This document shows, one piece after another, positions 36,814 to 45,822 of a stretch of 64,000 nt of DNA. The stretch covers positions 1,968,660 through 2,032,659 of the forward strand of contig NZ_CP018624.1 of NCBI RefSeq assembly GCF_002327185.1. Direction: 5' to 3'. The notes beneath the pieces were generated by a model. It made no database searches, was not told the DNA's origin, and saw only the letters and a program-made list of their open reading frames with translations. Origin of the DNA: Clostridium chauvoei. Its GTDB lineage: Bacteria > Bacillota > Clostridia > Clostridiales > Clostridiaceae. Every line of letters begins with the position of its first letter. The first letter of the stretch is position 1. A program made the position numbers and the translations under genes.

Positions 36814-37445
36814 GCCTTCATCTTCCTTCCAGGATTTCCACATACCTTTGAATTATCTTCTATATCTTTAACTATTACGCTTCCTGCTCCAACAAGAACA
36901 TTTTCGCCTATATTTATACCTTGTATTATAGTGCTATTAGTTCCAATATGTGAATTATCCCCTACCACTACAGTTCCACTTAAGGTAGAACCTGGCGCAA
37001 GGTGTACAAATTCTCCTATTTTACAATCATGATCAACTATAACCCCTGTATTTATAATAGCTTGTTTTTTTATATAAGCATTTGCATTTACTATTGCACC
37101 TTTTCCTATAAAAACTCCGTCTTCAATAGTAGCATAAGGTGAAATAATAGAAGTTAAATCTGAAATAACTGGAAAACTATATCCTATATTTTTTATTTCA
37201 TTATATAATCTTTTTCTTACAGAAGGATCCCCAACACTTCCAACACAAATAAACGCATTTTTAACACCTTGACTATACAGCTTTGGTAGTTCCTCATTTC
37301 CGCCTAGGATTTCTACCCCTAAAATTTTTTTACCTTTGTTGTTAATATCAATAATTCCTACAATTTCAAAGTTACCTTTACTTTTTATAGAATCAATAAT
37401 ACTTTTGCAGTGTCCACCACCACCCATTAATATTATCTTCTCCAT
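36810..37445 (-). CDS. neuD: PglD/NeuD-family acetyltransferase
   Basis: 211 residues. N-terminal Rossmann-like GGGGHCKSIIDSIKS (8-22) and a C-terminal left-handed beta helix of hexapeptide repeats (for example IEDGVFIGKGAIVNANAYI and GDNSHIGTNSTIIQGINIG), ending with CGNPGRKMKA. NeuD O-acetylates sialic acid; PglD/LegH N-acetylates a UDP-4-amino sugar. It is the first gene of the neu unit, behind an extended -10 promoter. Which role applies here is open. Confidence 0.88.
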   Translation of the reverse strand: MEKIILMGGGGHCKSIIDSIKSKGNFEIVGIIDINNKGKKILGVEILGGNEELPKLYSQGVKNAFICVGSVGDPSVRKRLYNEIKNIGYSFPVISDLTSIISPYATIEDGVFIGKGAIVNANAYIKKQAIINTGVIVDHDCKIGEFVHLAPGSTLSGTVVVGDNSHIGTNSTIIQGINIGENVLVGAGSVIVKDIEDNSKVCGNPGRKMKA

Positions 37446-37616
37446 TATCTTACTCCTAACTTGTTCATTATTTAATTTAATTACACAATAAATTACTGCG
37501 ATATTTTTTATATGATATATTAATTTATTTTAGTTTTAATGCTTATGTTAAGTGACTTACTATAAATCTTTTTAACATAGTAATTCATCCTAACTATTCC
37601 AATTGATACTTTTTCT

Positions 37617-37625
37617 ATTATATCA
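37617..37625 (-). promoter_or_regulatory. Extended -10 element in the neuD upstream region
   Basis: TGATATAAT on the minus strand, about 170 bases before the neuD start and just past the GT-C-type gene stop. No good -35; a candidate promoter for neuD-neuB-neuC-wzy. Confidence 0.4.
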
Positions 37626-37661
37626 CAATATTCTTGTCTCCCTAAATAACTTCACAATAAG

Positions 37662-39611
37662 TTAACTTAATTTATATATAGCTATATCTCTATTTTCAAA
37701 TACTTTTTCTCCAAACTCTCTATTTAATTCGAAATTAGTATTTATTAAGTTTGACCTTATAATATATGTTACTCCATCTTTTTTAACTTTTTCTATAGCT
37801 TCTTTTTCATTGTTATATACTCTATTGCAAAGATCTACTCTTTCATCGATTACATAACTTTCTTCTTTTGGTATTCCTACATAATCGAATCCTTCTACGT
37901 ACATTTTACGAGTTGAAAAAGTACTATAATAAAAGAATCTTTCAGTTTTATATCCTCTTTCTTTAGTTACATAATATCTATCCGTTAAGATAATATCTTC
38001 AAATGTAGTATTTTCTTTTAACCATTGCATTCCTTCATATTCATACCTCGTTATACTATTATAACTAGGAAGGTTGCTATCACTTTCTAGTTTAGAATTT
38101 TTGTAATTATTTATTCCTTTAATACAATTTTCAGAGTAATTTATAGTAAATTCTTTTACCCCTAAAAATAATAAAAGGAAAAATAAAGGTATTAATATTA
38201 CTTTACCTATTTTAAACTTCTTAGCTTTTATCACATATTTATTTGTAATATTAAATGTAAATAGCATCATAAATGGAATTGATGTAAACATAAAATACAA
38301 CTCCGAAAACCCCTTATGAGCAAACACATTTGTTGCACAAATACCTGCTAATGATATTATAAATAATATAGCATCTTTATAGTCTAATCTTTTAATGTTA
38401 AATACCATTATTAAAGATGATATTGCAAATGGTATTGATATAACTGGTAAGAAAAATAATATGTATAATATTACTGTTAGTATTAGTGAAGTTTTATATG
38501 CTATTCCTGTTACTGCAAATTTATTTATTTGAATCTTTCCAAAACCAGAGTTTTTAACTAAGTGTCCAAACTCCCCCCATATTTCTTGCTCTCCTCCTGA
38601 GAAAACAATGAAATAAAATATTACAAATGTAAATAAAAATAACATACCTACAATAATATAATTAATTTTCCTTTTTGATTTAAGAAACATAATAAAGCAT
38701 CCTGCTAATATACCACATAAAATAACTGCCGCCACTGGCCCTTTAGCTGCTAATGATGCTACAAAAAATATTATCCCTAAAGATATGTACTTTATATCTA
38801 GGTTATCCAACTCAAATTGTTTAAATACAAAATATATACAAAGAATAGCCATAGCAAAAGACATAGCTAAACCAAAAGGTGTTGCATATAAATGATTAGT
38901 AAGTGGAATCATGTATTGAGCTAATGACATAGTAAAAAATAGTGATACAACTCCAATTACAGTAACAAATTTATTCTTCACTATTCTATATAGTAAAATT
39001 GATACACTATAAACCAATAATATATTAGATCCTATAAATCCATAGATCGTATATATAGGAAAGCTCTCTATTCCTGTAACCGCCCCCATTACTGCTAAAT
39101 GTATATGCATAAAGTAGTGATATTTAAATGGAAAGCTTGCAAATCTTATATCTGTTATTGGAAACTCTTGTTGAATGGAGCTTACATTACCAACATTCCA
39201 TAATATATCTTGATAATATGTCCCACCCCCTAATAATTCTGGTGACAAATTATTAAGTGTAAATGAACAGAACGTAATAATAGCTACTATTGTAGATATA
39301 ATTAATGTTGAAATACTTAAAGTAAATTCATTTTCTAAATCACCTATATAGTTGTATTTTTTTATTAAAATACAAATTGAAATAATACCTATAATTATAA
39401 TAGCTATAGGCAATAATTTACTTATTCCTAAAGAATAAAAAACATAGTATTCTACAACGTTTAATACTATTCCTAAAGCATAAGATATCACAAAAAATTC
39501 TGTTCTATTTATTTTTTTTAAACATAGCAAAAGCATGATAGCAATTCCAGGCAACATAACCCCAAATGCCTGGAAGTAAAGGAATTTTAATACCTCTGAA
39601 ATTTCTATCAC
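37662..39611 (-). CDS. Polytopic GT-C-like membrane glycosyltransferase
   Basis: 649 residues with about twelve to fourteen hydrophobic helices in the first 490 and a soluble outer C-terminal domain of about 150. The first large loop has GGGTYYQDILWNVGNVSSIQ and FPFKYHYFMHIHLA, of the kind that carries the acidic/His site in GT-C enzymes. It starts at GTG 39611, after GGGAGG, overlapping the stop of the GtrB-like gene by one base. Inference: it uses the polyprenyl-phosphate sugar made by that neighbour to decorate a glycan outside the cell. No exact family is recognised. Confidence 0.7.
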   Translation of the reverse strand: MIEISEVLKFLYFQAFGVMLPGIAIMLLLCLKKINRTEFFVISYALGIVLNVVEYYVFYSLGISKLLPIAIIIIGIISICILIKKYNYIGDLENEFTLSISTLIISTIVAIITFCSFTLNNLSPELLGGGTYYQDILWNVGNVSSIQQEFPITDIRFASFPFKYHYFMHIHLAVMGAVTGIESFPIYTIYGFIGSNILLVYSVSILLYRIVKNKFVTVIGVVSLFFTMSLAQYMIPLTNHLYATPFGLAMSFAMAILCIYFVFKQFELDNLDIKYISLGIIFFVASLAAKGPVAAVILCGILAGCFIMFLKSKRKINYIIVGMLFLFTFVIFYFIVFSGGEQEIWGEFGHLVKNSGFGKIQINKFAVTGIAYKTSLILTVILYILFFLPVISIPFAISSLIMVFNIKRLDYKDAILFIISLAGICATNVFAHKGFSELYFMFTSIPFMMLFTFNITNKYVIKAKKFKIGKVILIPLFFLLLFLGVKEFTINYSENCIKGINNYKNSKLESDSNLPSYNSITRYEYEGMQWLKENTTFEDIILTDRYYVTKERGYKTERFFYYSTFSTRKMYVEGFDYVGIPKEESYVIDERVDLCNRVYNNEKEAIEKVKKDGVTYIIRSNLINTNFELNREFGEKVFENRDIAIYKLS

Positions 39612-40567
39612 TAGTTTTCCTCCCTAATTAATAACTTTTCAATTATAAATTTAGGTCTATTCTTTGTTTCATTATATATTTTACCTATGTATTCACCTAT
39701 AATTCCTAAAGATAATAGTTGAATTCCTCCAATCATCCAAATTGAACAAACAATTGTAGTCCAACCTGCAACAGCCTTACCCATTATTTTTATAACTAAG
39801 AAATAAAATAACATAAGAATACTTATTGCAAGTATTCCAAAACCAAGACTTGTTATTATTCTAATTGGTTTTATACTAAATGAAGTTATTCCATCCCAAG
39901 CAAATGCAAGCATTTTCTTTAAAGGATATTTAGATTCTCCTGCAAATCTTTCATGTCTTTCATAAGTTACAACTGAGCTATTATATCCTATAAGTGGAAC
40001 TATTCCTCTTAAAAATAAGTTAACTTCTTTAAATTCTGCTAACCCTTCTAATGCTCTTTTACTCATTAATCTATAATCAGCATGATTCTCAACTATATCT
40101 ACGCCTAAAGCTTTCATAAATTTATAGAATCCAACTGCAGTACTTCTTTTAAAAATAGTGTCTGTTTCTCTTGAAGATCTAACTCCATAAACAACATCAT
40201 TTCCTTTATAGTACTCCTCTACAAACTTATCAATTACATCTACATCATCTTGAAGATCAGCATCAAGGGATATAACCATATCAGCTTTTTCCTTTGCAGT
40301 CATAAGCCCTGCTAATAAAGCATTTTGATGACCTTTATTTCTTGATAGCTTTAATCCTACAATCATAGACTCTTTAGCATTTAATTCCTCTATTATTTCC
40401 CAAGTTTTATCTTTAGAACCGTCGTTTACAAACATTATTTTACTTCTTTTAGATATTCTCTTACTGTCAATTAATACGTTCATTTTTTCTACTAGTCTTT
40501 TACTTGTTTCATGAAGAACTTTTTCTTCGTTATAGCAAGGTACAACTAAATATAATACTTCTTCCAT
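39611..40567 (-). CDS. GtrB/DPM-type polyprenyl-phosphate glycosyltransferase
   Basis: 318 residues. GT2 catalytic domain (VVPCYNEEKVLHETS, FVNDGSKDKT, ISLDADLQDD with the DxD-type motif, RETDTIFKRS, GIVPLIGYN, HERFAGESKYPLKKM) followed by two C-terminal hydrophobic helices (about 235-292). It makes a polyprenyl-phosphate-linked sugar for extracytoplasmic transfer. The GT-C-like gene is directly downstream and a flippase-type gene directly upstream, matching a three-component glycosylation system such as GacI-GacK-GacL. The start follows GGAGG. Confidence 0.92.
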   Translation of the reverse strand: MEEVLYLVVPCYNEEKVLHETSKRLVEKMNVLIDSKRISKRSKIMFVNDGSKDKTWEIIEELNAKESMIVGLKLSRNKGHQNALLAGLMTAKEKADMVISLDADLQDDVDVIDKFVEEYYKGNDVVYGVRSSRETDTIFKRSTAVGFYKFMKALGVDIVENHADYRLMSKRALEGLAEFKEVNLFLRGIVPLIGYNSSVVTYERHERFAGESKYPLKKMLAFAWDGITSFSIKPIRIITSLGFGILAISILMLFYFLVIKIMGKAVAGWTTIVCSIWMIGGIQLLSLGIIGEYIGKIYNETKNRPKFIIEKLLIREEN

Positions 40568-40622
40568 TTTTCTCCTCCGTAAATAACGTATATTTAATTA
40601 GTAATTTTACATACTATCATCC

Positions 40623-40645
40623 ATTATATCAAAATAATATACTCA
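40623..40645 (-). promoter_or_regulatory. Extended -10 promoter of the GtrB-like gene
   Basis: Minus strand TGATATAAT (40623-40631) with TTGTAG 17 bases upstream. It is about 60 bases before the start and follows the flippase terminator. Confidence 0.5.
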
Positions 40646-40701
40646 CTACAATTAATTACAATATTTTATAGCCTTTATATACAGCCTTAATTATCCACAA
40701 A

Positions 40702-40739
40702 AAGATAAAAAGACATTCTATATTAAGAACGTCTTTTTA
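40702..40739 (-). terminator. Terminator of the flippase gene
   Basis: Minus strand AAAAAGACGTTC pairs with GAATGTCTTTTT (one wobble) and overlaps the flippase stop; followed by ATCTTTTTG. Confidence 0.8.
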
Positions 40740-42240
40740 TAACCGTAAATATTAAGTTTTTAAAGTAGTTGAACTCTTCAGTTTTATAAAAAATTACTAT
40801 ATAAATTACATTGATTATAACTACATTTACTAAGCAATTTAATATGAAATATATTAAAGAGCTACTTCCTCTTAAATTAGTTGTACATATAGTAGTTATT
40901 ACAAATGGTATTAAACCTATTAATAAATATTTGAAATACATTTTAAAATAATCTAATAAATTCTTCTTAAATACATATTTATACACAATTTTAGGCTTTA
41001 CCCAAAATACAACTGTAAAATTACTTATTAAAGTTCCTATAAATACTCCTGGCAACCCTAAAATCTTAACTAATATAATTGATGCAACAAGATTTACTGC
41101 TGATTCTATAATTGCTGCATATCTATCTTGATAATATTGTCCGCTACCTTCTTTAAATTTATCTACAGATGATCTCATTAAAACAAAATAGAAGTTTATA
41201 AGCAGTACAGTTATAGTTAATGTATCTATTCTCTGAGTTTCACCCATCCATATAGTAATAAATTGATTTATTGTGTTAAATAACGATATTGTTATAAAAG
41301 AAACACACCAAAAACTTAAGAAAAATAATCTTTTATGAATTATATATGCACTATCATCATCTTTCTCTACTAATAAATTTCCTATACTTGCTGTTATTCC
41401 TGAAAAGGCATTATTTATTACATTTTGGAAAATATTCAATACCATACTATAGTTATTAAATTTTGTTACTGTTTTTAAATTTATAAAGGCTGATATTATT
41501 AAATTATCAGTACTAAACACCATTAACGCCCCAACTTTATGAAGAAATAATGCTTTAACATTTTTAATTAAAGAGTTTTTTTCTTCTTCATCAAGTTTTC
41601 CATCTACAGTATTTAACCATGAATACTTCTTATTAATATACCAATTTATTCCTATATAATAAATTAACTGAACTAATACTTGAATAATTATATATATGTA
41701 GAAACTTGGATAAATCATTAAGAATATAATTTGTAATACCGAAATTGTAAACTTAGATATACATGTTGCAATTGATACTCTATATCCTTCTTGAGCTACA
41801 TTTAGTATACATATTTTATAAGAAAATAAATAACTAAAAAATGTATCTAATAAGAATATTAAGAAGTATATCCTTGCATCAACCATATTTATCTGACCCT
41901 TAATAAATATATTAAGGAAGAACATCAATCCTATTCCTAAGCCAAGTACTATAAATCCTATTATTCTATATAGTCTTCCATAGTACTTTAAATAAGCCTT
42001 AATCTTTGATTTATTTCCTTCTGCATATGGTTTATATAATGAGAAAACTATGGCTGACCCAATTCCCATTTCTACCACTGATAGCAAGCTTATTATATTA
42101 TTATATAAAGAGTTTACTCCAAGTAAATTATCACCTAAAGTGTTTAAAAATATTTTTCTTACTATAAATGTAGGTATAAATATAAGTATATATGTAAGTA
42201 TATTCACTCCTACATTTATGGCTGCTTTTTTTGTTCTCAT
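40723..42240 (-). CDS. Wzx/MATE-fold polysaccharide flippase
   Basis: 505 residues with about twelve to fourteen hydrophobic helices. Family start: INVGVNILTYILIFIPTFIV and LLGVNSLYNNIISLLSVVEMGIGSA. It could flip a lipid-linked repeat unit (Wzx) or the polyprenyl-phosphate sugar for the adjacent GtrB/GT-C pair (GacK-like). It is intact, unlike the flippase at 24540. It lies between galE and the GtrB-like gene, with terminators on both sides. The start follows AAGGATGG. Confidence 0.88.
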   Translation of the reverse strand: MRTKKAAINVGVNILTYILIFIPTFIVRKIFLNTLGDNLLGVNSLYNNIISLLSVVEMGIGSAIVFSLYKPYAEGNKSKIKAYLKYYGRLYRIIGFIVLGLGIGLMFFLNIFIKGQINMVDARIYFLIFLLDTFFSYLFSYKICILNVAQEGYRVSIATCISKFTISVLQIIFLMIYPSFYIYIIIQVLVQLIYYIGINWYINKKYSWLNTVDGKLDEEEKNSLIKNVKALFLHKVGALMVFSTDNLIISAFINLKTVTKFNNYSMVLNIFQNVINNAFSGITASIGNLLVEKDDDSAYIIHKRLFFLSFWCVSFITISLFNTINQFITIWMGETQRIDTLTITVLLINFYFVLMRSSVDKFKEGSGQYYQDRYAAIIESAVNLVASIILVKILGLPGVFIGTLISNFTVVFWVKPKIVYKYVFKKNLLDYFKMYFKYLLIGLIPFVITTICTTNLRGSSSLIYFILNCLVNVVIINVIYIVIFYKTEEFNYFKNLIFTVIKRRS

Positions 42241-42278
42241 ATCTGTCCATCCTTAATATTTATATTTATAAATTGCAA

Positions 42279-42307
42279 CAAACTTCAGTTTCAAAAACTG
42301 AAGTTTG
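42279..42307 (-). terminator. Strong hairpin after galE
   Basis: Perfect 13-base-pair stem CAAACTTCAGTTT / AAACTGAAGTTTG with a 3-base loop, followed on the minus strand by TTGCAATTTATA. The T-run is weak, so it may attenuate rather than stop transcription into the flippase gene. Confidence 0.7.
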
Positions 42308-42315
42308 CTATACTG

Positions 42316-43347
42316 TTAAATCCTATTTGTTTCATATCCTTTAGGATTTTTACTTTGCCATCTCCAAGAATCTCTACACATTTCTTCAATGTTTTTTTCT
42401 GCCTTCCAACCTAACTCTCTATTAGCTTTGGAAGAATCTGCGTAACATACAGCTACATCCCCTGGTCTTCTTTCTACTATTTTATATGGAATTTCTCTTC
42501 CACTTGCCTTTGAAAATGCTTTAATTAATTCTAAAACACTATATCCATTTCCTGTTCCTAAATTATATGTAATAAGCCCTGAGTTAGTATTTAATTTATC
42601 TAAAGCTTTTATATGTCCCTTAGCTAAATCTACAACATGAATATAATCTCTTACTCCAGTTCCATCTATAGTATCATAATCATCTCCAAATACACTAAGT
42701 TCTTTTAACTCTCCTACAGCTACCTTAGTTATATAAGGCATTAAATTATTAGGAATTCCATTTGGATCTTCTCCTATAAGACCACTTTCATGAGCCCCAA
42801 CAGGATTGAAATATCTTAAAATTGCAATATTCATAGAGTCATCAGCTTTATATAAATCTCTTAACATATCCTCTATCATAAGTTTACTTCTACCATAAGG
42901 GTTTGTAACTCCTAAATAAGCTAATGGTGTTTCTTCTGTTACTGGCATTTCTTCTGCTGCTCCATAAACTGTTGCTGATGAGCTAAATACAAAATTTTTA
43001 ACCCCATACTTTTTCATAAGCTTTAACAATACTAATGTACTAGTTAAGTTGTTATGATAATATTCAATTGGCATAGAAACCGATTCTCCAACTGCCTTAA
43101 AAGCTGCAAAATGTATAACTGAATCTATATTATTTTCTTTAAATACCTCTTCTACTTTTTCTTCATCTAATAAATCTATTTTATGTAACCTTACATCTTT
43201 ACCTGTAATTTCTTTTATTCTATCTTTTACTATTTCTTTACTATTAGAAAGATTATCTATAATTACAACTTCATGTCCTTCATTTAAAAGTTCGATAGTA
43301 GTATGACTTCCTATGTATCCTAGCCCTCCAGTTATTAATACTGACAT
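42316..43347 (-). CDS. galE: UDP-glucose 4-epimerase
   Basis: 343 residues. SDR with ITGGLGYIGSHT (5-16), catalytic YGRSK in TNPYGRSKLMIEDML, and GTGVRDYIHVVDLAKGH. It interconverts UDP-Glc and UDP-Gal, and often UDP-GlcNAc and UDP-GalNAc. First gene of the minus-strand glycan region; galU lies at the far end. I chose the ATG at 43347 (10 bases after AAGGGG); the ATG two codons upstream (43353) is a close alternative. Confidence 0.95.
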   Translation of the reverse strand: MSVLITGGLGYIGSHTTIELLNEGHEVVIIDNLSNSKEIVKDRIKEITGKDVRLHKIDLLDEEKVEEVFKENNIDSVIHFAAFKAVGESVSMPIEYYHNNLTSTLVLLKLMKKYGVKNFVFSSSATVYGAAEEMPVTEETPLAYLGVTNPYGRSKLMIEDMLRDLYKADDSMNIAILRYFNPVGAHESGLIGEDPNGIPNNLMPYITKVAVGELKELSVFGDDYDTIDGTGVRDYIHVVDLAKGHIKALDKLNTNSGLITYNLGTGNGYSVLELIKAFSKASGREIPYKIVERRPGDVAVCYADSSKANRELGWKAEKNIEEMCRDSWRWQSKNPKGYETNRI

Positions 43348-43583
43348 AACCATTCATCCCCTTTACTATTATCTAAATAATTTTTATCTATATTATACTA
43401 TAAAATTCATATTAAAATAACTTTTATTGATTAAATCATTTTAACACAATCTATATTTAATAAAAATTAAAATTTTCTTAATATATATATTTACTGCCCA
43501 TTTTTGCTATATTATGTAATACCTTCGTCTTTACACTATTTTTTTTAAATGTTAAAATTTAATATGTGAAAGGATGTGGAATT

Positions 43584-44570
43584 TTGGATAAACATGCAAA
43601 AAGAAAGAAAAAGTCATCTCCTACAAAAATAATACTATTAACTATTTTAGCTTTAGTAGTTTTAATATTGGTAGGAGCTTCTATCTATGGCTTTAATTTA
43701 GCAAATAAAGTTGATAAGATTGAAACTACTGAAGAGGATATTGGAATTAAAAAAGAAAATACTGAAGAATTATCTAAATATAGTAATTACGATAAAATTA
43801 TAAATATCGCACTATTTGGTATAGATGCAGGAGAAAATGAATTTGGTCGTTCTGATTCTATAATGATATTAACTATAGACCCTGTTCATAATAAAATGAA
43901 GGTTTCTTCTGTAATGAGAGATTCTTACGTTAATATTGAAGGTCATGGAATGGACAAGCTTAATCATGCTTTTGCCTTTGGTAATTCTGTACTAGCTTTA
44001 AAAACACTAAATGATAACTTTGGATTAAATGTAAATAGCTTTATTTCAACTAACTTTAGTAATCTACCTAAAATTATAGATAAATTAGGTGGTGTTGAAT
44101 TAAATATTACATCTGATGAGCTTCAATATATAAATAAATATATTGATAACTTAAATGGAATAAACGGTACTTCTACTCCTTATGTAGCTTCACCTGGAAA
44201 ACAACTTCTAGATGGTACTCAATGCCTTGCTTATTCTAGAATAAGATATACAAATGGTGGAGACTATGAAAGAACCTCAAGACAAAGAACAGTATTAAAG
44301 GGAGTTTATGAAAAAGTAAAGAATACTAATGTATCTGATTTCCCTACATTATTAAATGATTTCTTACCTTTTATACAAACCAACTTAAGTACTACTGAAC
44401 TATTAAATATTGGTTCTACAATAAGCAAAATAGGAAGTTCATCTCTTATAGAAGATAGATTCCCAAGAGATGGCTACTGTGAAGGTCAAATCATTGATGG
44501 AATTTACTATTTAACCCTTGACCTTGAAGCTACAAAACAACAAATGAAAGAATTTATATTTGAAAATTAA
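43584..44570 (+). CDS. LytR-CpsA-Psr (LCP) family protein 1
   Basis: 328 residues from a TTG at 43584, 9 bases after AAAGGA; the GTG at 43566 sits before that site. One N-terminal helix (about 16-38) anchors an outside LCP domain: NIALFGIDAGENEFGRSDSI, VSSVMRDSYVNIEG, KLNHAFAFG, DKLGGVELNI, GKQLLDGTQCLAYSRIRY and RTSRQRTVLKG, with the Arg/Asp residues of the LCP site. LCP enzymes link secondary wall polymers to peptidoglycan. It is divergent from galE, so probably attaches the glycan made by this region. Confidence 0.92.
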   Translation: MDKHAKRKKKSSPTKIILLTILALVVLILVGASIYGFNLANKVDKIETTEEDIGIKKENTEELSKYSNYDKIINIALFGIDAGENEFGRSDSIMILTIDPVHNKMKVSSVMRDSYVNIEGHGMDKLNHAFAFGNSVLALKTLNDNFGLNVNSFISTNFSNLPKIIDKLGGVELNITSDELQYINKYIDNLNGINGTSTPYVASPGKQLLDGTQCLAYSRIRYTNGGDYERTSRQRTVLKGVYEKVKNTNVSDFPTLLNDFLPFIQTNLSTTELLNIGSTISKIGSSSLIEDRFPRDGYCEGQIIDGIYYLTLDLEATKQQMKEFIFEN

Positions 44571-44582
44571 AGGAAATATATT

Positions 44583-45533
44583 ATGAAAAAAAAATTATCT
44601 TTATGGAAAAAAATATTAATAACTATACTTATACTTATTCTATTATGTATCTTAGGAATAGCATCTTATGCATTCCATTTATCTAACAAAGTAACTAAAG
44701 TAGAAATGGATAGAGAAGCTGTTACAGATACCGGAAAAGAGCTTCCAAAGAAAGCTGAAGATGTTACAACTGTTGCTTTATTAGGAACTGACTATTCAGG
44801 TAATGAACATGCCGCTTCTGATTGTACAATGATTTTAGCTATTGATAAAAAAAATAAAAAATTAAATCTTTGCTCTCTTATGAGAGATATTTATTTAGAT
44901 TTACCTGATGGCGGAAAATCTAATTTAAATTACACAATGTCTAGTGGTGGTCCTGAGCTTCTTTTAAAAACAATAAATTATAACTTTAACTTAAAGGTTG
45001 ATAAATTTGTAGAAGTAAATTTAAGACAACTTCCTACTGTTATAGATAAACTTGGTGGTGTTGAAATAGATATAACAGAAGATGAATTAAATTATATAAA
45101 TGGCTATATTCAAAATATAGATGACAAAAATGGTACAAAAACTTCACCAGTAACTTCAACTGGCAAGCAACTTTTAAATGGTACACAAGCTTCAGCTTAT
45201 TGCAGAATAAGATATACTGAAGGAAGGGATTTTAAAAGAACAGAACGTCAAAGAGATGTTTTAACAGCTTTATTTAATAAAGTTAAGGATATAAATCCTA
45301 CAGAAATTCCTGGTATAGTTAGCGATTTATTACCATTAGTAAGTACAAATTTATCTAATGCAGAAATACTTTCAATAGCTTCAGATGTTGTAGGCATGAA
45401 TGTAAATAACATAAATCAAGGAAGATTTCCTTTAGATGATGATCTGACTACAGAATGGACAGATATGTATCATATGATTATCGATGTAGATAAAACAACT
45501 AAAAATATTCATAATTTCTTATTTAGCGAGTAA
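44583..45533 (+). CDS. LytR-CpsA-Psr (LCP) family protein 2
   Basis: 316 residues, a close paralogue of the preceding gene, 12 bases downstream after AAAGGAAATAT. N-terminal helix about 8-30, then TVALLGTDYSGNEHAASDCT, LCSLMRDIYLDLPDG, DKLGGVEIDITEDELNYI, GKQLLNGTQASAYCRIRYT and RTERQRDVL. It probably shares the polymer-attachment role; the pair may have different preferred acceptors. A terminator follows. Confidence 0.92.
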   Translation: MKKKLSLWKKILITILILILLCILGIASYAFHLSNKVTKVEMDREAVTDTGKELPKKAEDVTTVALLGTDYSGNEHAASDCTMILAIDKKNKKLNLCSLMRDIYLDLPDGGKSNLNYTMSSGGPELLLKTINYNFNLKVDKFVEVNLRQLPTVIDKLGGVEIDITEDELNYINGYIQNIDDKNGTKTSPVTSTGKQLLNGTQASAYCRIRYTEGRDFKRTERQRDVLTALFNKVKDINPTEIPGIVSDLLPLVSTNLSNAEILSIASDVVGMNVNNINQGRFPLDDDLTTEWTDMYHMIIDVDKTTKNIHNFLFSE

Positions 45534-45549
45534 AAATTTAACAATTTAG

Positions 45550-45581
45550 AAAAGTGGGTTCGTTTAGAATTCACTTTTTTT
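45550..45581 (+). terminator. Terminator of the LCP pair
   Basis: AAAAGTGGGTTC pairs with GAATTCACTTTT (one wobble), followed by TTT. Confidence 0.78.
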
Positions 45582-45664
45582 GCAATTTATTAAAAAATCT
45601 TTAAGTATTTTATTAATTGTTCATATCTTGACCATTTTTTCTATTATTTTTCTTAAATACTTTA

Positions 45665-45693
45665 TTGAATATATTTAAATTTCGTGATAATAT
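45665..45693 (+). promoter_or_regulatory. Predicted promoter of brnQ
   Basis: TTGAAT (45665-45670), 17 bases, extended -10 TGATAATAT (TAATAT at 45688-45693). It gives a leader of about 120 bases without a T-box that I can see. Confidence 0.55.
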
Positions 45694-45822
45694 AGACAAG
45701 TAATTATTTAATAGATATTTAATTTTATTATATATCTATTAGTAATTTATTATCGTTTTCAAGTTTAAATTGTAAATTTATTGTCGTAAAATATATTAAT
45801 ACTTTGTAAAGGAAGGAACATT

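Noticed and set aside
14383..43353. Mobile-element origin of the glycan region
   Set aside because: Composite gene content suggests exchange, but I see no transposase, integrase, flanking repeats or obvious base-composition step.
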